Assembly (NCBI GenBank): GCA_011523685.1
Contig: WTGG01000001.1
Span: forward strand, 1 to 64,000
Length of the DNA stretch: 64,000 bases
Reading direction: 5' to 3'
From: Coxiellaceae bacterium
Lineage (GTDB): Bacteria; Pseudomonadota; Gammaproteobacteria; Coxiellales; Coxiellaceae
Shown here in pieces: positions 37,146 to 47,163 of the stretch. The notes under the pieces are model-generated. The model had not been told where the DNA came from. It worked only from the letters and a program-made list of their open reading frames with translations, and made no database searches. Both the position numbers and the translations under genes were made by a program. The stretch's first letter is position 1. Each line of letters opens with the position of its first letter.

Positions 37146-37243
37146 ACTGAATGATCTCCTAAGAATAAAAAAACAACGTACTGGAATGTCGCCACACATG
37201 CAAACTGATCGTTGCTGGACATGCCACCTCTCAATCTTTGGGC

Positions 37244-37276
37244 GAAAAAAAAGCCCACATAGTGAGCTTTTTTTTA
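37244..37276 (-). terminator. Intrinsic terminator after tRNA-Arg
   Basis: In the minus-strand transcript AGCUCAC (37268-37262) pairs with GUGGGCU (37258-37252) around a UAU loop, one G-U pair included, and eight Us follow. On the plus strand the same stem has a C-A mismatch. It ends the tRNA-Ser/tRNA-Arg transcript before the MFS gene. Confidence 0.75.
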
Positions 37277-37281
37277 TTAAG

Positions 37282-37358
37282 TGGCGCGCCCGGAAGGATT
37301 CGAACCTCCGACCGCCTGGTTCGTAGCCAGGTACTCTATCCAGCTGAGCTACGGGCGC
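37282..37358 (-). tRNA. tRNA-Arg (ACG)
   Basis: A 77-base cloverleaf: acceptor GCGCCCG with CGGGCGC, D-arm AGCTCAGCTGGATAGAGT, anticodon stem CCTGG/CCAGG with loop CTACGAA, T-arm GGTTCGAATCC. The anticodon ACG (wobble A probably edited to inosine) reads CGU/CGC/CGA. The discriminator is G and CCA is encoded. Confidence 0.96.
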
Positions 37359-37381
37359 ACATTCTTGTAGCGTTCTCAATT

Positions 37382-37470
37382 CGGAGAGAGAGGGATTCGA
37401 ACCCTCGATGGAGCGTTAACCCCATACTCCCTTAGCAGGGGAGCGCCTTCAGCCGCTCGGCCATCTCTCC
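37382..37470 (-). tRNA. tRNA-Ser (GCT)
   Basis: An 89-base class II tRNA with acceptor GGAGAGA/TCTCTCC, anticodon GCT in loop CTGCTAA, a long variable arm between positions 37404 and 37422, and T-loop GGTTCGAATCC. It reads AGC/AGU. CCA is not encoded. It is 23 bases upstream of tRNA-Arg on the same strand, so the two are probably cotranscribed. Confidence 0.95.
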
Positions 37471-37617
37471 ACAAGGCAGGCATCATACCATCACCTTTAT
37501 CAAAAATGAACTGCTTATTAGTCCTGATTCCGTGTTTTTTTCTCTCCTTAATGCCCGGTCAAAATATGAGCTGGCTTATTCTAAGTTTTATAGGGATAAG
37601 CCAACTAAATTGCTTCA

Positions 37618-38373
37618 TTACAAGACTAAATCAGCACCACCGCTTTGATAGAAGTGATAGGACACACCTAACATCACGGTATTTGAGGATGGATGAAACG
37701 TATAGCTGATGACATTGTTATTACCATCATAATAATCATCTGGATGGACGACGTTGTAATGCAAATAATCATACTCTAAGCGCACACTCCATTTTGGATT
37801 GATCATCGTCTCAACACCTGCCCCTAGACGGTAGGAGAAATCATGCTCTGAAAACTGGCCTTTGTACCCCGGTAGATTCTGAACAGGAAAAGTGGAGCTA
37901 TCGCTTAACTGATTATCTGATGAACTCGTATATTCGCCGTAATTTATACCCATACGTGTGTAAAGCTTTGTAGTATCTGTCAACAAATATCCGGGGATAA
38001 TACTAACGCCAAAATTGTACTTCCATTGCGTACTGGCAGAAAATGACCCACCTGCTATATCATAGTACGACACATCAGTTTCCGCTGTGAATCCCGTAAG
38101 ATTTGCCTCCAATCCTAAAGTCATGACATGAGGAATGGGCTGACTAACGATACCGATATAAACCTCACCTACACTACCATCTGCAGTAGCCTGTGACGAT
38201 GAGCTTCCGACAGCACCCACAAGGTTAGTCGTGGAAGTTGTCATGTCTGAAGCCAATGACTGAAAACCACCCGCAACACCCACATAGACATCACTGGCGA
38301 AAATTGAGTTCGACAAAGAACACAGTCCACAGAAATAGACTGCCGCCAGTAAACCATACCGTATTTTTTTCAT
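37618..38373 (-). CDS. Outer membrane beta-barrel protein
   Basis: A 251-residue protein with a Sec signal peptide (MKKIRYGLLAAVYFCGLCSLSNSIFA, cut before SDVYVG) and alternating amphipathic beta strands with aromatic girdles. Examples are VYVGVAGGFQSLA, RLGAGVETMINPKWSVRLEYDYLHY and NTVMLGVSYHF at the C-terminus. It resembles small eight-stranded porin-like barrels (OmpA/OmpW/Opacity type). The final residues ADLVL lie past the last strand, unlike the usual terminal Phe. Function unknown. A stem (TGGCTTAT/ATAAGCCA) lies about 35 bases downstream but has no good T run. Confidence 0.75.
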   Translation of the reverse strand: MKKIRYGLLAAVYFCGLCSLSNSIFASDVYVGVAGGFQSLASDMTTSTTNLVGAVGSSSSQATADGSVGEVYIGIVSQPIPHVMTLGLEANLTGFTAETDVSYYDIAGGSFSASTQWKYNFGVSIIPGYLLTDTTKLYTRMGINYGEYTSSSDNQLSDSSTFPVQNLPGYKGQFSEHDFSYRLGAGVETMINPKWSVRLEYDYLHYNVVHPDDYYDGNNNVISYTFHPSSNTVMLGVSYHFYQSGGADLVL

Positions 38374-38435
38374 AACACTCTCCTAACTACTTTATTTTTA
38401 AAATCTATACCGACACCAACTACAAATACCCCCAA

Positions 38436-39473
38436 CTAACCGCGAACAGTTAACTTTCCTTCTCCACGCTCAGTGTTTTTGTTATCAACACTAGGAGAGC
38501 CGCCTCTTAAATGACGCGTAGAAAATAACGTTTGGCTATAATCCATATTTGATACTTCATTACCACCAGAGTCTTTTAATACCATTTTGAAGCCCACTTG
38601 AGCTTCAGCTGGGTAATACTGGCACTGCAAATTATCAAACCAGGCATTTAGGGCAGCAACCTGATCAGTATTTGTAAGATCACAACTGTATAGCTGGGTT
38701 TCACCCGTTGCCTGAATAATTGCCGTATATTGAATACTGCCACCTCCTGATAATGAAAGGACTTGACCAGGATATCCAAGACAAGCACCCCCCTGAGAAC
38801 AACCCCAGCTGCTTGTATCAGGTTGCTGATAATTGATCACAACCTGCCCTGACGAAGTTGGCCAGGGTGTGGGCGCTGCGGTAGGCGAACTAGAGCCTCT
38901 CGAAGGCTGACGAGTGGGCACTAAAGTTGGCCATCTGGTAAGCTCTGTTGGAGTCCATGTTGGCTCGAATGTTGGCCAGGCAGTAAACTCTGTTGGGTAA
39001 AAGGTTGGAGATGCCGATGGAAACTGTGAGCTATTATCTGGGACTGGGGGAACAAAAGGAGAACTAGATGATTTGTTATTGGTTGATCGTGTTGCCGCCC
39101 ATATCGATACTGCTAATGCAGCCACAAACACAGTTAGATGTACACCACGCTGACGGTTTAGCTGTTTGTGGCGCAGTTTTCTTGCTTCATCATTACTAAT
39201 ATTACCTTGATCATCGCCAGGATGCCTGATTTTGCAAAGCCCTGTAGAACACCATCTGTCTCTATCACCTTGGGAAGCTCGCCTCCCTGGGGAGGCTACC
39301 GCTGCCCTCAAACTTATCTCACGTTGCAAAGTCAGGTCGTTTTCCAGAGACGTGCATGGCCAAAAATATTGAAAAAACAGATATAAATGATAAGAACAGC
39401 TATTTTGACGATCTGTATTGCCAAGAAGGGGTGTTCCTAAATCTTCACTTACAGCTCTTTCACCAACATTCAT
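38436..39473 (-). CDS. Single-pass membrane protein with Pro/Thr stalk and WPT repeats
   Basis: I do not recognise the family. The 345-residue product has a 110-residue N-terminal part without signal peptide, rich in Arg and Asp near the membrane (DEARKLRHKQLNRQRG), then one membrane helix at about 111-127. A Pro/Thr/Ser stalk (about 131-208) contains two 15-residue repeats (161-175 and 176-190) with a TE.T.WPT..PT pattern and a third WPT at 204-206. The C-terminal domain (about 210-345) has four Cys, at WGCSQGGACLG, YSCD and LQCQYY, possibly in disulfides. The layout is a type II anchored stalk plus ectodomain. Such stalks are commoner in eukaryotic and surface proteins. Confidence 0.6.
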   Translation of the reverse strand: MNVGERAVSEDLGTPLLGNTDRQNSCSYHLYLFFQYFWPCTSLENDLTLQREISLRAAVASPGRRASQGDRDRWCSTGLCKIRHPGDDQGNISNDEARKLRHKQLNRQRGVHLTVFVAALAVSIWAATRSTNNKSSSSPFVPPVPDNSSQFPSASPTFYPTEFTAWPTFEPTWTPTELTRWPTLVPTRQPSRGSSSPTAAPTPWPTSSGQVVINYQQPDTSSWGCSQGGACLGYPGQVLSLSGGGSIQYTAIIQATGETQLYSCDLTNTDQVAALNAWFDNLQCQYYPAEAQVGFKMVLKDSGGNEVSNMDYSQTLFSTRHLRGGSPSVDNKNTERGEGKLTVRG

Positions 39474-39824
39474 TAACTCACCCTCTCAATCAAAATAGTT
39501 AGCTTTACCACCATGAAATATAACTCCATCGACAAGCACATATTCCTTTTTGATCAAGGGTCAGCTGCATATTCATTAAAGGCATTTACATGGAAGAAAA
39601 TTAAATCAACTATCGAGTATTTTCAATAGAATACGGTTTAAATAAGTGACATTATCACCATATAATATCAAGCTAAGGTTTTGACGGCGGTTAAAAATAA
39701 TACTTTATCTATCTGAACATCGAAAAGACTCGACTAGTAACCAGCAGCATGACCTATGCTGAAAGAGAAGTGGCGTCACACAATAAATGCGTGCAATCTA
39801 TTCACTTAATAAAACAATAGATAA
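39474..39824. other. Intergenic region without supported gene
   Basis: This 351-base stretch between the stalk-protein start and the csrA stop is AT-rich and has stops in all frames. The longest candidate is a 38-codon frame (39513-39629) with no ribosome site, which I do not call. It should hold the promoter of the stalk gene and the csrA terminator; no clear T-tailed hairpin is visible. Confidence 0.6.
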
Positions 39825-40025
39825 TCAATCTTCTGATCGATTACCAATATTATCATCTTCATGCTCTTGAGCAATGCGATTATAAATTTCTTCACGATGC
39901 ACAGAAACATCCTTAGGTGCATCAATACCCAAACGCACCTGATTGCCTCTAACACCTAATACTGTCAACTTAACATCATCGCCGATCACGACAGCCTCAC
40001 CAATTCGTCTGGTTAAAATTAACAT
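39825..40025 (-). CDS. csrA: Carbon storage regulator CsrA
   Basis: A 66-residue dimeric RNA-binding regulator that binds GGA motifs in leaders and blocks translation or changes stability. The sequence begins [18 protein letters not shown] and contains the RNA-contact region [12 protein letters not shown]. The C-terminal tail is acidic ([13 protein letters not shown]) and probably disordered. In Legionella and Coxiella CsrA proteins govern the switch between replicative and transmissive phases, which would fit a host-associated bacterium. Stands alone; no tRNA-Ser follows as it does in E. coli. Confidence 0.95.
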   Translation of the reverse strand: MLILTRRIGEAVVIGDDVKLTVLGVRGNQVRLGIDAPKDVSVHREEIYNRIAQEHEDDNIGNRSED

Positions 40026-40266
40026 TTCCTTCTCCCTTTTTTCAGACCAACTGTAAACACGATTGTTTACACGTTCGATACTATTGTAGTAGAAAATATT
40101 AGACCTTGCTCAAATCAAATATAACTATATGATTAATAGTCAATTATTTTATTTTAAATAAGCAATAGCAATCGGGGTAATTAACAGAAAAATTTACAGG
40201 AATAGCTTCTTTAACAACAAGTTATGATTTAAACTAAGCGTGTGCGAGAACAATGGATGGTACATC

Positions 40267-41058
40267 GTGTTACAACAGTTTACTCATACAAAGTATTTTC
40301 GAATCATTAGCCTATGCTTAGCTTGCTTATCGATCTTCTATTTTTCACAAGCAAATGCAACCAATAAAATATCATATAAATGCCGTATCGCCATTAACCC
40401 TTATCTTGATGAGGCCCAGTGCAAAAAACCATACACAGATACCTGCTCACAACGTACTCGACTTGTTAAATTTGCACCCTCATCAGTGACCTCAGACTAT
40501 AATGATCGACGATCCACAATCATCATTGATAAATTAGCTCAAAAAGCCTACCTAATACATCTTACTGCAAATAACACCTTGGAATTAAAACCAACAAAAA
40601 TGCATATCACTTCATCGCCAACCACTCGTGATTACTGCACTATCAAAGCCTCACCACAATCTGCAGATCCAGGTTATTATGCTTTCATGAAGGAACAAGG
40701 GAAAAATAACAAAATTAGACAAAAACGCATTCTACGAATAAGACCTTCTATTTTTAAATCGCTTAATAATAATGATCACACAACTGCACTCATTGATATC
40801 ACAGGAAGAGAGCTCTACTTTTTCTGGATAGATAAAGAAAATCAAATGCATCTTCATAAAATCACATTAAATAATTTAAAACAGCTAGCCGACCCATATC
40901 ATAAAAGCTCTCATAACATCTTAGATAAAGGTAACAAAGCACCAAAAGATCAAATATCAGCTGCAGAAATAATAAAGTTTATTGAGAAAGAAGCCAAAAA
41001 AGAATACGATGAATATTATAAAGTGAACTCAAAAAGAAATCACAAGATAAAAAACTAG
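40267..41058 (+). CDS. Orphan secreted protein
   Basis: I do not recognise the family. From the GTG at 40267 the product has 263 residues and opens with a Sec-type signal peptide (LQQFTHTKYFRIISLCLACLSIFYF, cut after ANA). An upstream GTG at 40240 is possible but has no Shine-Dalgarno. The mature part is Lys-rich with pairs of Cys (KCRIAINPYLDEAQC, DTCSQ, DYCTIKA) that could form disulfides in the periplasm. The C-terminus is highly charged and Lys-rich (EKEAKKEYDEYYKVNSKRNHKIKN). Divergent from csrA; kdsB lies downstream on the other strand. Confidence 0.6.
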   Translation: MLQQFTHTKYFRIISLCLACLSIFYFSQANATNKISYKCRIAINPYLDEAQCKKPYTDTCSQRTRLVKFAPSSVTSDYNDRRSTIIIDKLAQKAYLIHLTANNTLELKPTKMHITSSPTTRDYCTIKASPQSADPGYYAFMKEQGKNNKIRQKRILRIRPSIFKSLNNNDHTTALIDITGRELYFFWIDKENQMHLHKITLNNLKQLADPYHKSSHNILDKGNKAPKDQISAAEIIKFIEKEAKKEYDEYYKVNSKRNHKIKN

Positions 41059-41112
41059 CACGAAAGATTATTATACACGAGACTATGAGCAACCAACGAA
41101 AAGATCATAAAA

Positions 41113-41865
41113 TTATCTTAACAAATTAATAATAGCCTTTAACTCTTCTTCGGTATCAACACCTGGAGGAACTGGCTGTTCATAAATCCGCATATGAATA
41201 CGGCCGCCATTCCAAATAATTCTCAACTGCTCTAATTGCTCAATAGATTCTAATGGCGATGCTGACCATTTCTTATAATAATCTAAGAATGCAACACGAT
41301 ACCCATACATACCAATGTGCCTATAGTGATGGCCAGTTAATGTCATGTCACTTGGAGCCGTCATTCCATCTCTATTCCATGGCATAGGTGCACGACTAAA
41401 GTACACAGCATAATGTCTCCGATTCAAAACCACCTTAACAATATTAGGATTAAATAAATCTTCCGTTGATTGAATCGGGGTACATAAACTAGCAACTTTT
41501 ATATGCTCATGCTCAACTAAGTCTTCTGCCAATAATTGTATCATTGACTGAGGAATCAAAGGCTCATCCGCCTGTAAGCCAATGACTACATCATCAGACT
41601 CTAACTCCAAAGCTTCAACAGCTTCACAAATGCGCTCAGTACCTGATTGGTGGGAAGAGTCTGTCATGCACACTGCCGCGCCAAAAGCTTCGGCTACCTC
41701 AGCAATAGTCTCATCATCTGTCGCTATAGTGACTGAAGCAGCACCACATTGAGCAGCGCTCTCATACACATATTGAATCATTGGCTTTCCAGCTAAATCC
41801 TTCAAAACTTTTCCTGGAAAACGGGTTGAATTTAAGCGCGCTGGAATAATGACATGGAAACTCAT
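41113..41865 (-). CDS. kdsB: 3-deoxy-manno-octulosonate cytidylyltransferase
   Basis: Makes CMP-KDO from CTP and KDO for the inner core of LPS. The motifs are [26 protein letters not shown] at the N-terminus, [20 protein letters not shown] and [12 protein letters not shown]. 250 residues, normal. A Trm112-like gene precedes it by 11 bases, a link often seen (ycaR-kdsB). It tells us the organism makes KDO-containing LPS, in agreement with lptFG in this window. Confidence 0.96.
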   Translation of the reverse strand: MSFHVIIPARLNSTRFPGKVLKDLAGKPMIQYVYESAAQCGAASVTIATDDETIAEVAEAFGAAVCMTDSSHQSGTERICEAVEALELESDDVVIGLQADEPLIPQSMIQLLAEDLVEHEHIKVASLCTPIQSTEDLFNPNIVKVVLNRRHYAVYFSRAPMPWNRDGMTAPSDMTLTGHHYRHIGMYGYRVAFLDYYKKWSASPLESIEQLEQLRIIWNGGRIHMRIYEQPVPPGVDTEEELKAIINLLR

Positions 41866-41876
41866 CTTTATGACTC

Positions 41877-42044
41877 CTATTCAAGTAAACGACGAGCTTG
41901 CTCTTCTAACATAACAGGAATGCCATTATGTATAGGGTAAGCTAGCTTATCTATTGCACAGACTAACTCTTGTTGACGAGCATCGTAGAGTAAATGACTC
42001 TTACAAAGAGGACACGCCAATACATCCAATAACTTTGGGTTCAT
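41877..42044 (-). CDS. ycaR: Trm112 family zinc-binding protein (YcaR)
   Basis: A 55-residue protein below the usual length cutoff. It begins [18 protein letters not shown], with a CPLC pair, and continues with [25 protein letters not shown], the Trm112/UPF0434 signature. In E. coli ycaR sits directly upstream of kdsB, as here (11-base gap), which supports the call. Trm112 proteins stabilise methyltransferases in eukaryotes; the bacterial role is not settled. Confidence 0.88.
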   Translation of the reverse strand: MNPKLLDVLACPLCKSHLLYDARQQELVCAIDKLAYPIHNGIPVMLEEQARRLLE

Positions 42045-42135
42045 AATCCATTTACACCACTATTTTTTTAAAATGTATCACTCTGACAAGAAGAATCAAG
42101 AACATTTTTTTAAAAAGAAAACTAAAGACAAAACT

Positions 42136-42213
<78 letters not shown>

Positions 42214-42303
42214 CAATTAAGAGCTGACAAGGCTAACATGAAACCCAAACAATGAAAACCATCCTTTACGCTAGGAATAACTATGCAGTAAAAAAAGCGA
42301 TAG

Positions 42304-42693
42304 CTAAACCGCTTCAAGCTCTTTGACGATGCCTTCTAACTCAAGAATAAACTCACCCATTGGCTGGGAGGAATGAGACTCTACTGATAATTCAGAATCT
42401 GACGAATCATCAACTTGAGACAACTGACGACGGGCGCCTTCAATCGTAAATCCCTGATCATATAGCAAGGCTCGAACCTTTCTAATGAGCTGAACATCTT
42501 TAGGTTTATAATAGCGACGATTTCCTCGACGCTTGGAAGGTGAGATATCAGGAAACTCTTGCTCCCAATATCGCAAAACATGAGTCTCTACCGCGCACAT
42601 CTGAGCAACTTCACCAATAGTAAAATATAATTTATCGGGAATAGCTGGCAAATCAACCGTACTAAATTTCTTCCGTGGTTTCCCCTTGATCAT
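42304..42693 (-). CDS. MerR family transcriptional regulator downstream of ihfA
   Basis: A 129-residue MerR-type regulator. The winged helix is [26 protein letters not shown] and [39 protein letters not shown]. No metal-binding cysteine cluster is seen in the C-terminal part, which is acidic and short. It is the member that follows ihfA in many gammaproteobacteria, before tRNA-Pro. The start overlaps the 3' end of ihfA by 32 bases. Effector and targets unknown. Confidence 0.88.
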   Translation of the reverse strand: MIKGKPRKKFSTVDLPAIPDKLYFTIGEVAQMCAVETHVLRYWEQEFPDISPSKRRGNRRYYKPKDVQLIRKVRALLYDQGFTIEGARRQLSQVDDSSDSELSVESHSSQPMGEFILELEGIVKELEAV

Positions 42694-42982
42694 CGCGATA
42701 TGCCTCCACTCGTGATTTTAACTTATGACCTGCGCGAAACGTTACGACACGTCGCGCTTTAATAGGGATCTCTTCCCCTGTTTTAGGATTACGCCCTGGT
42801 CTTTCACTCTTATCCCGCAAATTAAAGTTACCAAACCCTGACAACTTAACGGTCTCACCACTTTCCAGGCAAGCGCGTATTTCCTCAAAAAACAATTCGA
42901 CCAACTCTTTGGCTTCCCGCTTATTCAAACCTAGGGTATTGAACAAGTACTCCGCTAAATTGGCTTTTGTTAATGCTCCCAT
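42662..42982 (-). CDS. ihfA: Integration host factor subunit alpha
   Basis: One half of the IHF heterodimer that bends DNA sharply at specific sites. It shows [35 protein letters not shown], the DNA-arm [12 protein letters not shown] with the intercalating Pro, and [13 protein letters not shown]. 106 residues. It follows pheT by two bases, in the conserved pheST-ihfA order, and overlaps the merR gene. IhfB is outside the window. Confidence 0.95.
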   Translation of the reverse strand: MGALTKANLAEYLFNTLGLNKREAKELVELFFEEIRACLESGETVKLSGFGNFNLRDKSERPGRNPKTGEEIPIKARRVVTFRAGHKLKSRVEAYRDDQGETTEEI

Positions 42983-42984
42983 AC

Positions 42985-45360
42985 CTAAACCCTCAACGTT
43001 GCATTTAGTGTGTGCTGCAAAGCTTTCATAATGATATCAATCACTTGATTGATATCCTCATCTACAAGAGTGCGCGATGCTGCCTGGAACGTCAAGCCTA
43101 TAGCGATACTTTTTTTACCAATTTCACACCCATCTCCCTGATAAACATCAAAAATATGAACGTTATCCAGGTAAGGGCCACCATGTTGATTAATAATCTC
43201 TATAATATCCGAAGATACTGTATTCTGGTCAAATATAAACGAAAGGTCACGCCTTATCGATGGAAACTTTGAAACCGCCTGCGCAGTAGTGACTGTTGAA
43301 GTCTGCAGAAACGCCATATTTGCTTCAAACAAGAAAGCAGGAACGTCAATATCTAACTTCTGAGCTAACGATGGATGCAGAGCACCTAACCAACCTACCT
43401 GCTCATCACCTCGATATAAGGCTGCAGACTGCCCAGGATGCAGAACATCAAGTTCAGCAACCTGCCATTGCCAATCTCCAGAAGAATTCGAATGATCTAA
43501 TAAAGCTTCAACCTGCCCCTTGATATCATAAAAATCTACCTGACGTTGAGACTCGCCCCACTGTTCAGGATAACGGGCCCCTGATAATAATAACGCTAAA
43601 CGATTTTCTTGAATCAACGCTCCTTTGCTCTGATAAAAACAAGTCCCTATTTCAAAAAGCGCCTGACGATGACACTGACGATGCTGATTATAACGTAATG
43701 TCATAAGCAACCCAGGCCACAAAGAGGGTCTCATCGTACTCATATCTTTTGACAGTGGATTTTCTAAAATCATCAGATCGTTATTATTAGAGAAGTGACC
43801 AGCTAACTCCTGATCAATAAAACTATAATGAATTGTCTCGTGATAGCCTTGATCGACCAAGCAGCGTTTAATTTGAGAAACAGGAACAGCATTCTGAGGC
43901 ATGATTGGAAAATCTAATGTGACAGCTTGTTTATGCATGGGCACTTTATCAAACCGGAATAACCGAGCCACTTCTTCGATCAGATCAATTTCCAAATGAA
44001 TATCAGAACGAAAAGTAGGAGCAACCACGTCCCAACCATCATCCACTTCACTGACATCCATACCTAACGCTACTAAGTAATTGACGACAAGCTCTCTTTC
44101 AATCGCCAACCCCAATACACGCTCTATTCGAGAAAAACGCAACCGAATAGGAGCTGATTTCGGTAAATGTTCGGCATGTTCTTGAACCGTTAATGGCCCA
44201 GCCTGCCCACCAAGCAGATCAAGAATTAAACTGGTCGTGCGCTCCAAAGCCTCTTCTTGTAATGCTATATCAACATGCCTGGCAAAACGATAAGAGGAGT
44301 CTGTTTGTAAGCCAAAACGTCTGGCTGTTTTTGCAATTCCAATCGGCTCAAAATAAGCACTTTCAAGAAAAATATCTGCTGTTTGATCATTAACAGCTGA
44401 AGCATGACCACCCATCACCCCTGCTAAAGCTAATGCTTGCTGCTCATCGGCTATCACCAAATCAGCCGAAGTGAGTTCAACAGTCTGCTCATCCAATAAT
44501 TGAATAGACTCCTTCTCTTTCGCACGTCGCACACACACGCCACCCTTAAGTTTAGAGAGATCAAACGCGTGCATCGGCTGCCCCAACTCAAGCATGACGT
44601 AATTCAAAATATCAACCACAGGGTGAATAAGACGCAAACCACAACGCCTGAGACACTCACCCATCCACAAAGGTGTTTTACCTTGTGGAACTTGACGAAT
44701 CACACGCCCCACATAACGTGGACAAGCTGACTGCTCTTCAATAACAACTGATACAGCTTTATCTATGGTGGGAACTATTTGGCTCTCAGATAAACAAGAA
44801 ACTTTTTTATCCTCAAAAATAGCGACCTCACGAGCAATGCCTTTCATTGATAGACAGTCACCGCGGTTTGGCGTCAAATCAACATCAAAGATAACATCAT
44901 CTAATTGTAAATATTCTCGGATACATTGACCGACAGGGGCATCGTCAGACAGCTCCATAATCCCACCAGAACCATCGTCTCCCAAGCCAAGTTCTTTAGA
45001 AGAACAGATCATTCCGCATGAGGGCTCACCACGTAATTTAGAACGTTTAATTTTAAAGTCTGGAGAGAGTTGAGCACCTACCTGAGCAACAGGCACCTTT
45101 TGGTGTGTTCTCACGTTACTACCACCACAGACAATATCAATCACTTCAGTACCGACATCAACTCGACAACATCTCAATCGATCTGCATTAGGGTGCTGTT
45201 CACAAGACACCACCTGGCCAATTACAACACCCGTAAAATCTGATGCCACAGGCTCTACCGCATCAACCTCTAATCCGGCCATAGTTAACGACGTAGCAAT
45301 AGCATCGGATGATGCCTCCAAGGAAACCCAATCTTGCAACCATTGCTTGCTAACTCGCAT
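42985..45360 (-). CDS. pheT: Phenylalanine--tRNA ligase subunit beta
   Basis: Beta subunit of the alpha2-beta2 PheRS; it carries editing and tRNA-binding parts. Order: an N-terminal tRNA-binding OB module ([28 protein letters not shown], about 42-150), B3/B4 editing domain (about 205-390), B5 (about 400-470), and a C-terminal anticodon-binding FDX-ACB domain ([14 protein letters not shown] onwards). 791 residues, as expected. The gene lies 32 bases after pheS and two bases before ihfA. No unusual features. Confidence 0.97.
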   Translation of the reverse strand: MRVSKQWLQDWVSLEASSDAIATSLTMAGLEVDAVEPVASDFTGVVIGQVVSCEQHPNADRLRCCRVDVGTEVIDIVCGGSNVRTHQKVPVAQVGAQLSPDFKIKRSKLRGEPSCGMICSSKELGLGDDGSGGIMELSDDAPVGQCIREYLQLDDVIFDVDLTPNRGDCLSMKGIAREVAIFEDKKVSCLSESQIVPTIDKAVSVVIEEQSACPRYVGRVIRQVPQGKTPLWMGECLRRCGLRLIHPVVDILNYVMLELGQPMHAFDLSKLKGGVCVRRAKEKESIQLLDEQTVELTSADLVIADEQQALALAGVMGGHASAVNDQTADIFLESAYFEPIGIAKTARRFGLQTDSSYRFARHVDIALQEEALERTTSLILDLLGGQAGPLTVQEHAEHLPKSAPIRLRFSRIERVLGLAIERELVVNYLVALGMDVSEVDDGWDVVAPTFRSDIHLEIDLIEEVARLFRFDKVPMHKQAVTLDFPIMPQNAVPVSQIKRCLVDQGYHETIHYSFIDQELAGHFSNNNDLMILENPLSKDMSTMRPSLWPGLLMTLRYNQHRQCHRQALFEIGTCFYQSKGALIQENRLALLLSGARYPEQWGESQRQVDFYDIKGQVEALLDHSNSSGDWQWQVAELDVLHPGQSAALYRGDEQVGWLGALHPSLAQKLDIDVPAFLFEANMAFLQTSTVTTAQAVSKFPSIRRDLSFIFDQNTVSSDIIEIINQHGGPYLDNVHIFDVYQGDGCEIGKKSIAIGLTFQAASRTLVDEDINQVIDIIMKALQHTLNATLRV

Positions 45361-45392
45361 TCTTATCCCCTATCACCAAACTGAGAGAAACA

Positions 45393-46412
45393 TTAAAACT
45401 GTGAAAGAAACCGTAAGTCATTGCTGAATAACGTTCGTAAGTCTGCAATGCCATAACGCAGCATGGCCAGACGATCCAATCCAATACCAAAGGCGTAACC
45501 GGTATAACGTTCAGCATCAATATTGACATTATTCAATACATTAGGATGCACCATGCCACAACCCAAAACTTCCATCCAAGACATTTCTCCTGTTGGCTCC
45601 CCCGTTTGACGATCAATGACCGGATAATATATATCGACTTCAGCCGAGGGTTCTGTAAAAGGAAAATAGGAAGGTCGAAAACGTAACGTCAACTCACGAC
45701 CGAACAAAGCATTAAGGAACCCCTGTACCATCGCTTTTAAATCAGCAAACGAACAACTCTCATCAACAACCAGCCCTTCTAACTGATGGAACATAGGTGT
45801 ATGCGTATAATCTGAATCGGCACGATAAACTCGGCCAGGTGTAATAATACGCAATGGTGGAGACTGCTTTTCCATGGCTCTGATTTGCACGGAAGAGGTA
45901 TGTGTACGTAATAACAAACGATTTGAAAAATAAAAAGTATCATGCATATCACGAGCAGGATGATGCTCTGCTATATTCAACGCTTCAAAATTATGAAATT
46001 CATCCTCAATCTCAGGACCTTCTTCAACAGAGAAGCCCATAGAAGTCAGAATCTGTGTAGCATGAGCGGTTACTTGAGTCACCGGATGCAATGTACCTTG
46101 ACCGATACTCCGGCCTGGCAAAGTCACATCAATCGTCTCATGGGCAAGTTTTTGTGTTAAAGCACGAGACTGTAATTCAGATTCATGACTAGCAAATAAA
46201 TCATTTAATGTGACTTTCGCAACGTTGACAGCCTTCCCCATCACAGGACGTTGCTCAGGATCCAACTGACTGACTTGCTTCAATAAAGCCGTCAGTTGAC
46301 CTTGCTTTTTTCCCATGTAAGATAATTTCACAGCAGCAAGCTGATCTAAATCCTGTGTCGCTGAAACATCTTGTTTCGCCTGCTCAAGCAACCCTCTAAT
46401 CTTGTCATCCAT
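45393..46412 (-). CDS. pheS: Phenylalanine--tRNA ligase subunit alpha
   Basis: Catalytic class II synthetase subunit. Motif 2 region PLRIITPGRVYRADSDYTHTPMFHQLEG, and motif 3 GFGIGLDRLAMLRYG (here AFGIGLDRLAM), are present, with an N-terminal coiled coil (about 1-95). I chose the ATG at 46412 (MDDKIRG) because GGAG lies six bases upstream; the longer frame adds four residues. 339 residues. It follows rplT by 40 bases in the infC-rpmI-rplT-pheS-pheT order. Confidence 0.96.
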   Translation of the reverse strand: MDDKIRGLLEQAKQDVSATQDLDQLAAVKLSYMGKKQGQLTALLKQVSQLDPEQRPVMGKAVNVAKVTLNDLFASHESELQSRALTQKLAHETIDVTLPGRSIGQGTLHPVTQVTAHATQILTSMGFSVEEGPEIEDEFHNFEALNIAEHHPARDMHDTFYFSNRLLLRTHTSSVQIRAMEKQSPPLRIITPGRVYRADSDYTHTPMFHQLEGLVVDESCSFADLKAMVQGFLNALFGRELTLRFRPSYFPFTEPSAEVDIYYPVIDRQTGEPTGEMSWMEVLGCGMVHPNVLNNVNIDAERYTGYAFGIGLDRLAMLRYGIADLRTLFSNDLRFLSQF

Positions 46413-46452
46413 TCGTCGCTCCATATAGCGAATATCGCCAAGATGATTATAA

Positions 46453-46812
46453 TTAAGAGGCTAAAGCTTCCTTAGCTTGCTCTGCTAATTTACCGAAGGC
46501 TAAACGATCATTCACAGCCATCTCAGCCAAGATCTTACGATCTAATTCGATGCCTGCTTGCTGAAGACCATTCATGAAACGGCTATATGATAAACCACAA
46601 TCACGAGCAGCAGCATTAATACGAACAATCCATAGTGAACGGAATTGGCGCTTACGTTGACGACGATCACGATAAGCATATTGGCCTGCTTTGATAACAG
46701 CCTGTTTAGCTACGCGATAAACACGGCTACGAGCACCGTAATAACCTTTTGCTTTTTTTAATACTTTTTTATGACGGGCTCTTGCTGTAACCCCACGTTT
46801 TACTCTTGGCAT
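46453..46812 (-). CDS. rplT: 50S ribosomal protein L20
   Basis: A 119-residue rRNA-binding assembly protein. It begins [30 protein letters not shown], followed by [18 protein letters not shown] and [13 protein letters not shown]20 also autoregulates the rpmI-rplT message in E. coli by binding a leader structure; a candidate leader is noted upstream of rpmI here. The gap to rpmI is 26 bases. Confidence 0.97.
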   Translation of the reverse strand: MPRVKRGVTARARHKKVLKKAKGYYGARSRVYRVAKQAVIKAGQYAYRDRRQRKRQFRSLWIVRINAAARDCGLSYSRFMNGLQQAGIELDRKILAEMAVNDRLAFGKLAEQAKEALAS

Positions 46813-46838
46813 GATGACATTCCTCTTTTATCGATCGG

Positions 46839-47036
46839 TTATTGACCGGCTAACATTGCATTCATAGCTGGCAGATCACTTTTATGAACATGAACTGCTG
46901 CACGTCGCTGACGCTTAGTCTGTGTTTCTTTTTTAGTAAGAATATGGTTTCTATTCGCACGACGACGCTTTAATGCACCTGTACCCGTTCGCTTAAATCG
47001 TTTGGCTGCACCACGATTAGTTTTTAATTTTGACAT
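46839..47036 (-). CDS. rpmI: 50S ribosomal protein L35
   Basis: A 65-residue basic protein starting [31 protein letters not shown] and ending in [13 protein letters not shown], typical of L35. It lies between infC (127-base gap) and rplT (26-base gap). The long gap upstream probably carries regulation. Confidence 0.96.
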   Translation of the reverse strand: MSKLKTNRGAAKRFKRTGTGALKRRRANRNHILTKKETQTKRQRRAAVHVHKSDLPAMNAMLAGQ

Positions 47037-47163
47037 TCGTTCACCTATTTCATCTACATGATTTCTAGATTAAATCTAAGTCACGATTAAATCATGACAC
47101 TATATTGATTAATCTACCCAAAGATCGGCACGGATCATGATACCGTACCCAATCCATCTACGC
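47037..47163 (-). promoter_or_regulatory. Structured leader between infC and rpmI
   Basis: The 127-base gap contains, on the minus strand, a 7-bp stem GGTACGG/CCGTGCC around a 9-base loop (near 47126-47148). Two AT-rich palindromes closer to rpmI follow (CATGATTTAATCGTG and TTAGATTTAATCTAG). In E. coli ribosomal protein L20 represses rpmI-rplT through structures in this region. I infer an analogous site but cannot map the L20 contacts. Confidence 0.35.

Noticed and set aside
37146-37379. N-terminal extension of the MFS gene to 37379
   Set aside because: It runs through the tRNA-Arg gene and a terminator. The ATG at 37145 has a clear AGGAG.
37560-37617. Terminator after the outer membrane barrel gene
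   Set aside because: An 8-bp stem is present but not followed by a convincing T run, so it was not listed as a feature.
39513-39629. 38-codon open frame
   Set aside because: No Shine-Dalgarno, no recognised motif, and length expected by chance in AT-rich DNA.
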